This document shows, piece by piece, positions 9,570-16,376 of a stretch of 64,000 bases of DNA. The position numbers and the translations under genes were made by a program. Numbering within the stretch: the first letter of the stretch is position 1; each line of letters begins with the position of its first letter. Source of the stretch: Qingshengfaniella alkalisoli (GTDB lineage: Bacteria > Pseudomonadota > Alphaproteobacteria > Rhodobacterales > Rhodobacteraceae); the NCBI RefSeq assembly GCF_007855645.1, contig NZ_CP042261.1:1941501-2005500 (forward strand), written 5' to 3'. The notes under the pieces were generated by a model. The model was given only the letters and a program-made list of their open reading frames with translations, had not been told where the DNA came from and searched no databases.

Positions 9570-9582
9570 ACACACGGCGATG

Positions 9583-11097
9583 CTAGAGACTGTCAAAGAT
9601 CGGCAATAGTACCTGTGCAATCTGCCCCGCAAGAAACGGCGGCACGGCGTTCCCGACCTGCACGAACTGTTCGGTGCGATTACCCATGAAATGGTAGTTG
9701 TCTGGGAAGGTCTGCAACCGCGCAGCCTCGCGTACAGTCAGACTGCGACACTGCGTCGGGTCGGGGTGAATGAAGTAGTGACCATCCTTCGAAATGTGGC
9801 TCGTTACCGTCGAAGCCGGAGCATTGCCAACTTGGACTCGAAACCGGTCGTTGAACTTGCCCGTTTTCCAGTTCTTGTGGTTCGGCGCCAAGATGTCTGG
9901 AAACTGATGCGCACGCGGGCTTAGGCCCTCCGCCTTCGCGAAACAGGCGGCATACAGATATCGGGCAAGATCGGACGGCATGTGCCCACGGGTTTCGTGA
10001 CCCGAAACGCCTATCAGGTTCGGGTCGTCGAGGAACGCGGCAAGCTCTGGCTGCAGTTTCCTTGATAGGGGTTTTCTCGCGTGGTTCGTTCGGCCCATCT
10101 GCGACGTTGCCAGCAATCGTTCCTCGACACGATCCAACTCATCTCGAAAACTGCGAAAGTTCTCGCCTGGGTATTCTCGAGTGATCTGACCAACGGCTTC
10201 GATCGCATCGACAACAGCGTCATACCAGGCATGTTCGTCGTCGCGTCTGCTTAAACCACTTCTCAGCCGCGGCAATCCGGTCAACATGTCCTTGACCTGC
10301 GCCTTAGTGTTCTGCCGACGAAGTCTGAGCACGGAACCCGCGTCAATATCCGATCTGATGCCAACGATGATCACTCTGTGGCGTGCCTGCGGCACTCCGT
10401 GGTCTTCGGTGCGAACAACGAAATCCTTCGGTTCGGGATGATCTCCCGGCTGGATGTTGGCCGACAAGGACATGAGTCTGTAGCCAGGACCAGCATGTTG
10501 GAGATCAGACATGACCTGTTCGAAGATCGCCAGCCCCTCGACAGACGAAGAGAGCATGCCCTTGACGTTCTCCATTACGAACACTGCGGGGCTCAACTCA
10601 TTCAATACACGACAATATTCGCGATAGAGGAAGTTGCGCTCATCGTCTTTCGGTCGGTAGTCCTCAATCCCTGCGTTACGTGAGCGCCCGGCAAGAGAGT
10701 ATGCTTGGCAAGGCGGACCACCGATCAAAAGCGTTCGATCGCCTGCTGTTCTGTTGGTTTCGGAAATCCTCTCCGACAAGAGCGCGGCGGTTGCTGCCTT
10801 CCCAAGCTCCGCGCAAACGGCCTCATTCTCGGCGGCATTCCATTCACGCGGATAGAGGTTCTTCCAATCCGGGCAGTCGTGCTTTCCGGAAATCCATGAA
10901 TAGTACTCGGGTGGAAACTCGCTGAACTGACGCAAGAACGCGCGAAGTCGGAGTGTCTTGTGCGCAGCACTATCCTTCTCAATCGACACAGAAATCTTGT
11001 AGGCACGAGAACCATCCGCCTGCATGCACGATGAAAATCCCTCGCCAAGGCCGCCCGGGCCGGAGAATAGATCAATTATCTGAACGGGTTTTGACAC
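9583..11097 (-). CDS. dcm: DNA (cytosine-5)-methyltransferase, Dcm/Type II-like
   Basis: 504 residues with a GTG start preceded by GAGGAG seven bases upstream. All the main C5-methyltransferase motifs are present: I (DLFSGPGGLGEGF, from 9), IV with the catalytic Cys (PPCQ, C130), VI (ENV, 176-178), VIII (QARHR, 237-241), and IX/X near the C-terminus (LTVREAARLQTFP, QVGNAVPP). It transfers methyl groups from SAM to cytosine C5. It converges on the nuclease operon and diverges from vsr. It is inferred to mark self DNA for the MORC/Z1 system; the target sequence cannot be read from the gene. Confidence 0.93.
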   Translation of the reverse strand: MSKPVQIIDLFSGPGGLGEGFSSCMQADGSRAYKISVSIEKDSAAHKTLRLRAFLRQFSEFPPEYYSWISGKHDCPDWKNLYPREWNAAENEAVCAELGKAATAALLSERISETNRTAGDRTLLIGGPPCQAYSLAGRSRNAGIEDYRPKDDERNFLYREYCRVLNELSPAVFVMENVKGMLSSSVEGLAIFEQVMSDLQHAGPGYRLMSLSANIQPGDHPEPKDFVVRTEDHGVPQARHRVIIVGIRSDIDAGSVLRLRRQNTKAQVKDMLTGLPRLRSGLSRRDDEHAWYDAVVDAIEAVGQITREYPGENFRSFRDELDRVEERLLATSQMGRTNHARKPLSRKLQPELAAFLDDPNLIGVSGHETRGHMPSDLARYLYAACFAKAEGLSPRAHQFPDILAPNHKNWKTGKFNDRFRVQVGNAPASTVTSHISKDGHYFIHPDPTQCRSLTVREAARLQTFPDNYHFMGNRTEQFVQVGNAVPPFLAGQIAQVLLPIFDSL

Positions 11098-11154
11098 TGC
11101 ATTACTCCTCGATCTCCTCTTTCCAGGTTTTCGGACTCATGGCAAGGAGCAGGA

Positions 11155-11619
11155 ATGGTAGACATCGTTGATGCCAGAACCCGCTCACAGATGATGAGCA
11201 ACATTCGCGGCAAGGATACAAAGCCCGAGCTTGCTCTCAGAAGGGCTCTTCACGCGCGGGGTTTTCGATTCCGGCTGCATGTGAAGGATGTCCCCGGAAG
11301 GCCTGACATCGTGTTTCCAAAGTATCGCGCGGTCGTGTTCGTTCATGGGTGCTTCTGGCACCGTCATGCCGGTTGTCGATATGCAACCGTCCCCAAGACC
11401 CGTGCGGAATTCTGGAAGACGAAATTCGCCGCAAACGTATCAAGAGACGCTGCGGTCCACGACAAGTTGACCAGGAAGGGGTGGCGAGTTGCCACCGTTT
11501 GGGAATGCGCTTTGCGGAACCCCAAAGCATTGACGCAAACGGCAGAGATGGTGGCAACTTGGCTCAAGTCAGATGAGCCTGAAATGGAACTTGGCGAGCT
11601 TCAGGTCGAGCCGCATTAG
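11155..11619 (+). CDS. vsr: Very short patch repair endonuclease Vsr
   Basis: 154 residues; AAGGAG (11144-11149) precedes the ATG. The Vsr fold is clear: E25 in the N-terminal helix, PGRPD with catalytic D51, VFVHGCFWHRHAGC with H64 and H69, and zinc-ligand candidates C66, H71, C74 and C118, nearly the numbering of the E. coli enzyme. Vsr nicks T:G mismatches left by deamination of 5-methylcytosine, so it protects the host from mutation caused by the adjacent Dcm-type methylase. The two genes are divergent across 57 bases. In some restriction islands Vsr-like proteins may act as restriction nucleases instead. Confidence 0.92.
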   Translation: MVDIVDARTRSQMMSNIRGKDTKPELALRRALHARGFRFRLHVKDVPGRPDIVFPKYRAVVFVHGCFWHRHAGCRYATVPKTRAEFWKTKFAANVSRDAAVHDKLTRKGWRVATVWECALRNPKALTQTAEMVATWLKSDEPEMELGELQVEPH

Positions 11620-11694
11620 GCTATGGTGCACCGGGCCGTTGTTGTTGCCCTGTCAATATGCTTGAAGCATCTGGATCGAACGCCGCCCCATAAG

Positions 11695-11710
11695 GTTGTC
11701 GATTGACAAC
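11695..11710. promoter_or_regulatory. Inverted repeat before the HicA-like/HTH pair
   Basis: GTTGTC and GACAAC are perfect 6-bp arms around GATT, 21 bases before the HicA-like start codon. A second palindrome, ATGCTT-G-AAGCAT, lies at 11658-11670. Such sites fit autoregulation by the DNA-binding protein encoded second in the pair. Function is inferred. Confidence 0.4.
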
Positions 11711-11731
11711 TTAACTTAGAAGGCCTATATC

Positions 11732-12010
11732 ATGTCTCGTAAACCGCACAAGTCCAAGGAGATTGAGGTGGTCTTGCGTGAGCTGGAAGCCTTGGGATGG
11801 ACGGTGACTTTGCGATCTGGGCGCGGGCATGCTTGGGGGCTGATCCGCTGCCCTAACAACGATCCGGATTGCCGGTGCGGTGAGTTTTGTCAGATGGGTG
11901 TCTGGTCGACGCCACAGAATCCGGGCCAGTTTGCCCGGCAACTGAGGAACCGGGCGCTTGGCTGCACGAAGCTCGGCAATGCCGATGGTGGCGCTAAAGA
12001 GGATGAATGA
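11732..12010 (+). CDS. HicA-like small protein, putative toxin
   Basis: 92 residues; AGAAGG (11718-11723) sits eight bases before the ATG. The pattern KSKEIEVVLRELEALGWTVTLRSGRGHAWG resembles the double-stranded-RNA-binding-like fold of HicA mRNA interferases, with H33 in the place of the catalytic His. A Cys cluster (C40, C47, C49, C53) suggests an added zinc site absent from classical HicA. The C-terminal STPQNP and FARQLRNR segments are typical of HicA-like proteins. It lies just upstream of a DNA-binding partner with a one-base gap, the layout of a toxin-antitoxin pair. The toxin role is inferred. Confidence 0.6.
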   Translation: MSRKPHKSKEIEVVLRELEALGWTVTLRSGRGHAWGLIRCPNNDPDCRCGEFCQMGVWSTPQNPGQFARQLRNRALGCTKLGNADGGAKEDE

Positions 12011-12011
12011 C

Positions 12012-12599
12012 ATGGCAGAAATCGAATTCGAACTAGTCTTTGCTCTTCCCGAAGGCGATCACGATGCATTCGATCTGATGGACGCTGTCTTCGAGGCAGG
12101 GTTCGAGGACGCCATCGTTGGCACTGGCGTGCCTGGCATGATCGGGATCGCGCTGGAAGCAGCCAGTGACCATGCCGAGGACGCCATTCTCGACGCCGCT
12201 CGGGCGATCCAGAAACAGCTTCCTGCGGGCTCGGTTCTTCGGGAAGTGCGGCCTGATCTCGTCAGCTTGGCCGACGTGGCCAAGCGGTTGGAAGTCACGC
12301 GCCAATCCCTTCAGAAGCGCAAAATGCCCCCAGCAAGCCAGGGTGGATTATTCCGGATGGAAGAAGTCGCCGTGGTGATCATGGACGCAGCGGAAGGCAA
12401 AGGTGCTGGAGCGCGCAAAGGGCGCTTTGCAGTGGACAAAGCGGGGAAGTGGCTGAATGCGGGGAAACCGGCGCGGCGGGTGAACGCGGGTCTTACCGTT
12501 GGTGCGATTGATGGGGCGACGCTCGAGGTGCGCGAGGATGCAAAAAACTTCTTCTATGCGGCTGGAATGACGGCTGAACCGCGAACTGGCGCGGCCTGA
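12012..12599 (+). CDS. Helix-turn-helix protein, putative antitoxin partner of HicA-like protein
   Basis: 195 residues from ATG 12012, which has AGAGG nine bases upstream. The N-terminal 80 residues form an acidic alpha/beta domain of unknown type. A helix-turn-helix follows at about 85-120 (LADVAKRLEVTRQSLQKRK, then GLFRMEEV, as in MerR/excisionase-like proteins). The C-terminal part is basic. Position directly behind a HicA-like gene, and a palindrome upstream of the pair, suggest an autoregulating antitoxin. It does not have the usual HicB fold, so the pair would be a variant. A standalone regulator is the alternative. Confidence 0.55.
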   Translation: MAEIEFELVFALPEGDHDAFDLMDAVFEAGFEDAIVGTGVPGMIGIALEAASDHAEDAILDAARAIQKQLPAGSVLREVRPDLVSLADVAKRLEVTRQSLQKRKMPPASQGGLFRMEEVAVVIMDAAEGKGAGARKGRFAVDKAGKWLNAGKPARRVNAGLTVGAIDGATLEVREDAKNFFYAAGMTAEPRTGAA

Positions 12600-12709
12600 G
12601 GAAGTTTCTGGTGATGAGCTTGCTTGAAGACCCGATGCAAATGCACAATGGACGTAGCCAGGACTTTAGCGGCAAGCATCAAATTACTGGCTAGGGAGGC
12701 ATTCTTGTT

Positions 12710-13366
12710 TTGCGCTTAGCCGACCAAATTTTGGATGTCGGATTCGCCTTTCTGCCGAAATTCAAAACTGAGAAATCTGTTAACGAGGCGATGAGCTCCT
12801 TGGGTTCGCTCGTTTCACTCGGCAAAGGCGCACCGGTTCATTTGTTGCAACCAAAGCCCTCCTTAAATGAGCCTCCGAACACCTACAGTGGCAATTATGG
12901 ACATGGTCAATTTCCATTTCACTCAGACCTGGCACACCACCGCCATCCACCTAAGTACCTGATATTAAGATGTATAAAGGGGCATCCAAGCGTCACGACG
13001 CCTCTGATTGATAGTAGAGTCATTATGGAACGGGTTGGAGAGCAAGAACTCACAAGGGCTCTGGTCCGCTCTAGAAGGCGAGTCAGGGGTGAGGCCCCCT
13101 TGATGAGGCTGTGTGAAACCACAACTTCAGGGGTGCGGTTCAGATGGGACGAACTGTTTCTGGTTCCAGCTAGTGAGCTTGGAAAACAAGCGTTTCAGAT
13201 GGTGAAAGCTGAAATCAAACGCCAAAGGGCTATTGAATTGAGCTTGGCCAACCCGGGGGATACTTTAGTGGTCGATAATTGGAGGATGCTTCATTCTCGA
13301 TCATCTGTGCCAGTTTCAGCGGTAGATCGGGTTGTAGCCCGTGCATACTTGGAGAAATTATATTGA
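12710..13366 (+). CDS. TauD/TfdA-like Fe(II)/2-oxoglutarate-dependent oxygenase
   Basis: 218 residues from TTG 12710, with GGGAGG (12694-12699) ten bases upstream. The iron-binding triad is visible: H71-x-D73 in FHSDLAHH and the distal H195 in WRMLHSRS, with R207 or R211 as the probable 2-oxoglutarate-binding Arg. GDTLVVDN just before the distal His is typical of the TauD/clavaminate-synthase group. The protein is shorter than most TauD enzymes (about 280). It overlaps the next gene by four bases (TTGA), so the two work together. The substrate is unknown. Lying in a defence island, it could modify a nucleotide, RNA or metabolite rather than taurine. Confidence 0.75.
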   Translation: MRLADQILDVGFAFLPKFKTEKSVNEAMSSLGSLVSLGKGAPVHLLQPKPSLNEPPNTYSGNYGHGQFPFHSDLAHHRHPPKYLILRCIKGHPSVTTPLIDSRVIMERVGEQELTRALVRSRRRVRGEAPLMRLCETTTSGVRFRWDELFLVPASELGKQAFQMVKAEIKRQRAIELSLANPGDTLVVDNWRMLHSRSSVPVSAVDRVVARAYLEKLY

Positions 13367-14325
13367 AAAAAACTCTGAAGCCGGGCGAAACACCCGCCAC
13401 GTGGGACCCAGAAGCTTTATGGGGTAAGGTGCTTCGCTACTCTGAGACAATGCTTTCTAGAAAAGAAATTCCTTGGGAGCAGGCATTTTGGTCCAGTCTT
13501 TTACTTGAACACTTGGCGAGGGCTGCACTGGCTAATGTGCATCCGACGCTTCTCGCAGAAACCGGTAAAGCTGGTTGGTCAAGCCAACTCCATGCTCTTG
13601 GCCTTCCAATTAAAGAAAGCAAATTTTCACCGAGGTCTATCTCGGTTTCCGAGGTATTCAACAGGCTCAAAGAGCTTTTTGCTGACTTCACGCCGGAAGA
13701 CGCTGCTTTCTGTAGTGCCCACATGAACCTCAGAAACACAGAGGTTCACACCGGCGAGGCTGCTTATGATGATCGTCCCCCTGACACATGGCAACCTAAG
13801 TTCTACAAATCCTGCACGGTTCTGCTCGCTACCATGGGGCTGGAGTTGAAGGATATACTGACCCCGGATGAAGTAGCTGTGGCCGAACAACTTATTGCAG
13901 CTGACAGCGATAAAAGCTCGGCGGCGGTCAAAGGGGATGTCGAGGCGCACAAGAAAGTCTGGCAAGGCAAACCGGCTGACGAAAGGGCTAACCTCGTTCA
14001 AGCTGCAAACGCATGGGCAACCAAGCAAACTGGCCATCGCGTCGACTGCCCTGCCTGCGGTTCAAGATCGCTAGTTTTTGGAGAACCTGTAGGGGCGATT
14101 GATGTAACCTTGGAAGACAACATGGTTGTAGAAAGACAAGAATACCTACCAAGCGCATTTGAATGTGTCGCGTGCGACTTAAAAATATCAGGCTTGTCTC
14201 GGTTGGTTGCTGTTGAGTTAGGAAATCGCTTCTCAAGCAAGAGCGAATTTTACCCAGAAGACTACTACGCCACCGAAGACCCAGATTGGGGTGCGTTTGA
14301 AGAGGACAACAATGAGCCTTTCTAG
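13363..14325 (+). CDS. HEPN-like protein with C-terminal zinc ribbon, paired with oxygenase
   Basis: 320 residues from TTG 13363, which overlaps the stop of the oxygenase gene. The N-terminal region is helical (WSSLLLEHLARAALANVHPTLL, about 43-64, resembling the first long helix of HEPN domains) and contains NLRNTEVHTG, an R124-N-x3-H129 motif of the R-x4-6-H type used by HEPN ribonucleases. Near the C-terminus, CPAC (229-232) and CVAC (268-271) form a zinc ribbon, followed by an acidic tail. I do not recognise the family by name. It is inferred to be an RNA- or nucleic-acid-targeting effector linked to the dioxygenase. The HEPN assignment rests on motif and helix pattern only. Confidence 0.6.
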   Translation: MKKTLKPGETPATWDPEALWGKVLRYSETMLSRKEIPWEQAFWSSLLLEHLARAALANVHPTLLAETGKAGWSSQLHALGLPIKESKFSPRSISVSEVFNRLKELFADFTPEDAAFCSAHMNLRNTEVHTGEAAYDDRPPDTWQPKFYKSCTVLLATMGLELKDILTPDEVAVAEQLIAADSDKSSAAVKGDVEAHKKVWQGKPADERANLVQAANAWATKQTGHRVDCPACGSRSLVFGEPVGAIDVTLEDNMVVERQEYLPSAFECVACDLKISGLSRLVAVELGNRFSSKSEFYPEDYYATEDPDWGAFEEDNNEPF

Positions 14326-14352
14326 ATGTGACGCTGCTGCCAAAAATTCGGA

Positions 14353-15909
14353 CTAGTGCCTCAACCCCCGTTCCGCATGCGCCTCCTGGCTGTCTAGCTG
14401 TTCCTCAGCCTCTTTTCGGCGTCCCTCACTAGCATCAAGCTCTCGTTCAACTTCGCGTCCAGCGCGTTGTAACTCGCCTCTTCGTTCAGCAAGCCACGCA
14501 ACGCCTGCATTGACGCGATCTGCGAGCGTATGAGCAGCGTCGCGCAACCCGCGATACCATCCAACTGGGCTTGCAGCCTCTTCGTCGAACGCGCCTCTAA
14601 CCCGCTCAATTCCTGCGCTGAGGTTTCGCAGGCCGTCACCAACCGCTCGACGCAGGCGAGCAAGTCGCGCTCCAAGGCTGTCAGGGGCGTCGTCATCTAT
14701 CTCTCCTTGATCTTGATGCAGATGACCGGCGTCCCGGCCAGTGTGCAGGTTTTCAGTTCGGTCCGTTCGGGGTCCAGCGTCAGCCAAGTCTGTTCCCCCT
14801 GGTCGATCCGCGTCAGGCCTAGTTCTGTCAGCTCCGAGCGCGTCAGCAGCGACGTCCAGAACCAACTCGCGGCCATCATCGAGGCGATCCCCGTCAAGAT
14901 CAGCCCCGAGATCACGTAAGGAGAGATCGTCAGCCAGCGCCTGATCTGTTCTGTCCGCGTCTCGAACAAGCTGCTGTTCTCGTTCAGGAAGCGGCGCGTA
15001 TCGTTCTCGATGATATGCCGCGCGTCGCTCGCAATATCCGTCAAATCGGTCCTGAAGCTCTCCAGCTGGGATGCCATCGAGGCGGCGTAGTCCTGGCGTA
15101 TCGTGTCCAGCTCCGCGTTCAATTTCTCGCTCAGCCGGGTCGGCTTTCCAGTCTTCATGGAAAATCTCTCCTTTTAGGCGCCAGCGCTCACCGGTCTCGG
15201 GGTCCTGTGCGGTCAGGTAGGCCTTGCCGACGCGGGGCAGCTCGAACCCCGCATCCGTGAGCACGTCGATCATGCTGGCGCGATCCTCGATCGGACCCAT
15301 CGAAATCTGATCGAGGATCCACGCATGTAGCTCGTCGCGGCCATGGGCACGGGTCGGGGCCTCGATGGTGTCGCGCACCTCCTGCGTGCGCTCCAGTTCC
15401 ATCGGATCAGCCCAGCCGTGGCGTTGGTTCATCAAGTCGCGCAGGCTGTCATAGGCGTCCTGATAGCCGGGTGGCGCGATGTTGAGGCTGCGCCCGGTGG
15501 TCAGCTCCAGGCGCGGGGTGCAGAAGTGCAGCTCGACGCGGTCTTCGTGGCTGTGACGGACCCAGAGCATGTCGTATTGCTCACCGTCCAGCCCGGCGAA
15601 GGCCAGCTGCTCGAAGGCGTCCATCACCTCGGCTTGCTGCGCCTCGCTGGGTGCGTCCTCGGCGGCAAAGCTGATCACGCCCGCCCGGTACGTCCACTGG
15701 TGGCGGCTGGCGTCGATTAGTACCTCGGCGCGGCTTGGATCGCCGCGCAGCACCTCGGGCAAGGGATCGCGCGTCACCATCAAGGGCTGGCCATCGGCAT
15801 CGCGGATCAGGTCGCGGTTGCAGTCATAGGCTAGGACGCGCTCGGCCACGAGGTAGCCGACCGGCCCTGCGCCCAGGCCCTTGCCATTGGGGAAGAACTT
15901 GATCAGCAC
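14353..15909 (-). CDS. MbeA-like (ColE1 type, HEN/MOBP5) mobilisation relaxase
   Basis: 518 residues. The N-terminal ~180 form the nicking domain: MLIKFFPNGKG at the start and MLWVRHSHEDRVELHF at 114-129 match the HEN-type relaxases of ColE1-like plasmids. H119/H121 and E126 are conserved, but the third position is H128 where ColE1 MbeA has Asn. The C-terminal ~250 residues are highly charged (repeated RDADRTDQAL-type stretches), and this part overlaps two smaller genes read in other frames. The relaxase would nick oriT and pilot the transferred strand. It overlaps the preceding accessory gene by seven bases. Confidence 0.8.
   Translation of the reverse strand: MLIKFFPNGKGLGAGPVGYLVAERVLAYDCNRDLIRDADGQPLMVTRDPLPEVLRGDPSRAEVLIDASRHQWTYRAGVISFAAEDAPSEAQQAEVMDAFEQLAFAGLDGEQYDMLWVRHSHEDRVELHFCTPRLELTTGRSLNIAPPGYQDAYDSLRDLMNQRHGWADPMELERTQEVRDTIEAPTRAHGRDELHAWILDQISMGPIEDRASMIDVLTDAGFELPRVGKAYLTAQDPETGERWRLKGEIFHEDWKADPAEREIERGAGHDTPGLRRLDGIPAGELQDRFDGYCERRAAYHRERYAPLPEREQQLVRDADRTDQALADDLSLRDLGADLDGDRLDDGRELVLDVAADALGADRTRPDADRPGGTDLADAGPRTDRTENLHTGRDAGHLHQDQGEIDDDAPDSLGARLARLRRAVGDGLRNLSAGIERVRGAFDEEAASPVGWYRGLRDAAHTLADRVNAGVAWLAERRGELQRAGREVERELDASEGRRKEAEEQLDSQEAHAERGLRH
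14394..14696 (-). CDS. MbeD-like mobilisation protein nested in the relaxase gene
   Basis: 100 residues, largely helical (heptad-like Leu spacing; TALERDLLACVERLVTACE at the N-terminus resembles MbeD/MobD proteins). It lies wholly inside the relaxase gene in another frame. AAGGAG (14703-14707 on the complement) is six bases before its ATG, and the ATG follows directly on the stop of the MbeB-like gene. Strong initiation signals at this exact place argue for a real overprinted gene. In ColE1, MbeD forms helical oligomers and contributes to mobilisation and entry exclusion. Confidence 0.72.
   Translation of the reverse strand: MTTPLTALERDLLACVERLVTACETSAQELSGLEARSTKRLQAQLDGIAGCATLLIRSQIASMQALRGLLNEEASYNALDAKLNESLMLVRDAEKRLRNS
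14697..15158 (-). CDS. MbeB-like mobilisation protein nested in the relaxase gene
   Basis: 153 residues, wholly inside the relaxase gene in another frame. An ideal AAAAGGAGA (around 15168-15175 on the complement) lies nine bases before the ATG. The N-terminal 75 residues are coiled-coil-like (LSEKLNAELDTIRQDY onward). A membrane helix follows at about 80-104 (ISPYVISGLILTGIASMMA), then a small soluble C-terminal domain. ColE1 MbeB is likewise nested in mbeA, membrane-associated, and helps the relaxosome. Its stop abuts the MbeD-like start, so the two nested genes are coupled. Confidence 0.74.
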   Translation of the reverse strand: MKTGKPTRLSEKLNAELDTIRQDYAASMASQLESFRTDLTDIASDARHIIENDTRRFLNENSSLFETRTEQIRRWLTISPYVISGLILTGIASMMAASWFWTSLLTRSELTELGLTRIDQGEQTWLTLDPERTELKTCTLAGTPVICIKIKER

Positions 15910-16376
15910 CGCCGCGCCTCATCGAGGAGCTGGGCAAGCTGGCGTTCGATCACCAACAGACGGCGCGCAACGGTCAGGCTGTCGAGGTCTGTGCGACCCA
16001 CCAGCATTGCGCGGTTCAGCCAGCGCGCGATCTGGTTGAGATTGCCGCCAATGCGCCCGACGGCCAGCACCAGCGCCGGATCGACGCGTGGAACCGGCTT
16101 GCGGCGGCGCGCCTCGGTGAGGCCAAGCGCCTCACGCAGGAGCGTCGCGGCAGGCAGGCCTGCGGCCTCGGCCTTGGCGCGCAGCTGGGCCTTTTCCGAC
16201 GCGGTACAGCGGAAGACGAAGGTCTCGCTCAGCGGCTCTTTGGCGGGGGCTTTGCCCGCGCCGGTGGGGTTCGAAGGGGAGGCGTGCCGCCCCTCGCAAG
16301 GTCCCGTGTCAGCAGCGCCAGCGTATGACATGGGTCGCCTTGCTGTTTGCTCTTCGGTGGGATCGGTTGCGGTCAT
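15903..16376 (-). CDS. MbeC/MobC-like relaxosome accessory protein
   Basis: 157 residues from the internal ATG at 16376, which overlaps the stop of the upstream gene (ATGA); a longer frame upstream is an artefact of that gene. The N-terminal third is low-complexity. The core (about 60-157) has the features of MobC/MbeC nicking-accessory proteins: FVFRCTASEKAQLRAKAEAAGL, a ribbon-helix-helix-like start, then GRIGGNLNQIARWLNRA. These proteins bind oriT and help the relaxase open the DNA. It overlaps the relaxase start by seven bases. Confidence 0.78.
   Translation of the reverse strand: MTATDPTEEQTARRPMSYAGAADTGPCEGRHASPSNPTGAGKAPAKEPLSETFVFRCTASEKAQLRAKAEAAGLPAATLLREALGLTEARRRKPVPRVDPALVLAVGRIGGNLNQIARWLNRAMLVGRTDLDSLTVARRLLVIERQLAQLLDEARRC

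Noticed and set aside
11703-11731. TTGACA with a TATATC box as a sigma-70 promoter for the HicA-like gene
   Set aside because: The -10-like box ends one base before the ATG, so transcription would begin inside the gene; the TTGACA is part of the inverted repeat instead.
14394-15158. Treating the frames nested in the relaxase as shadows
   Set aside because: Each has an ideal ribosome-binding site, they abut exactly, they carry a membrane helix or heptad pattern, and the layout matches ColE1; they were therefore kept as genes.
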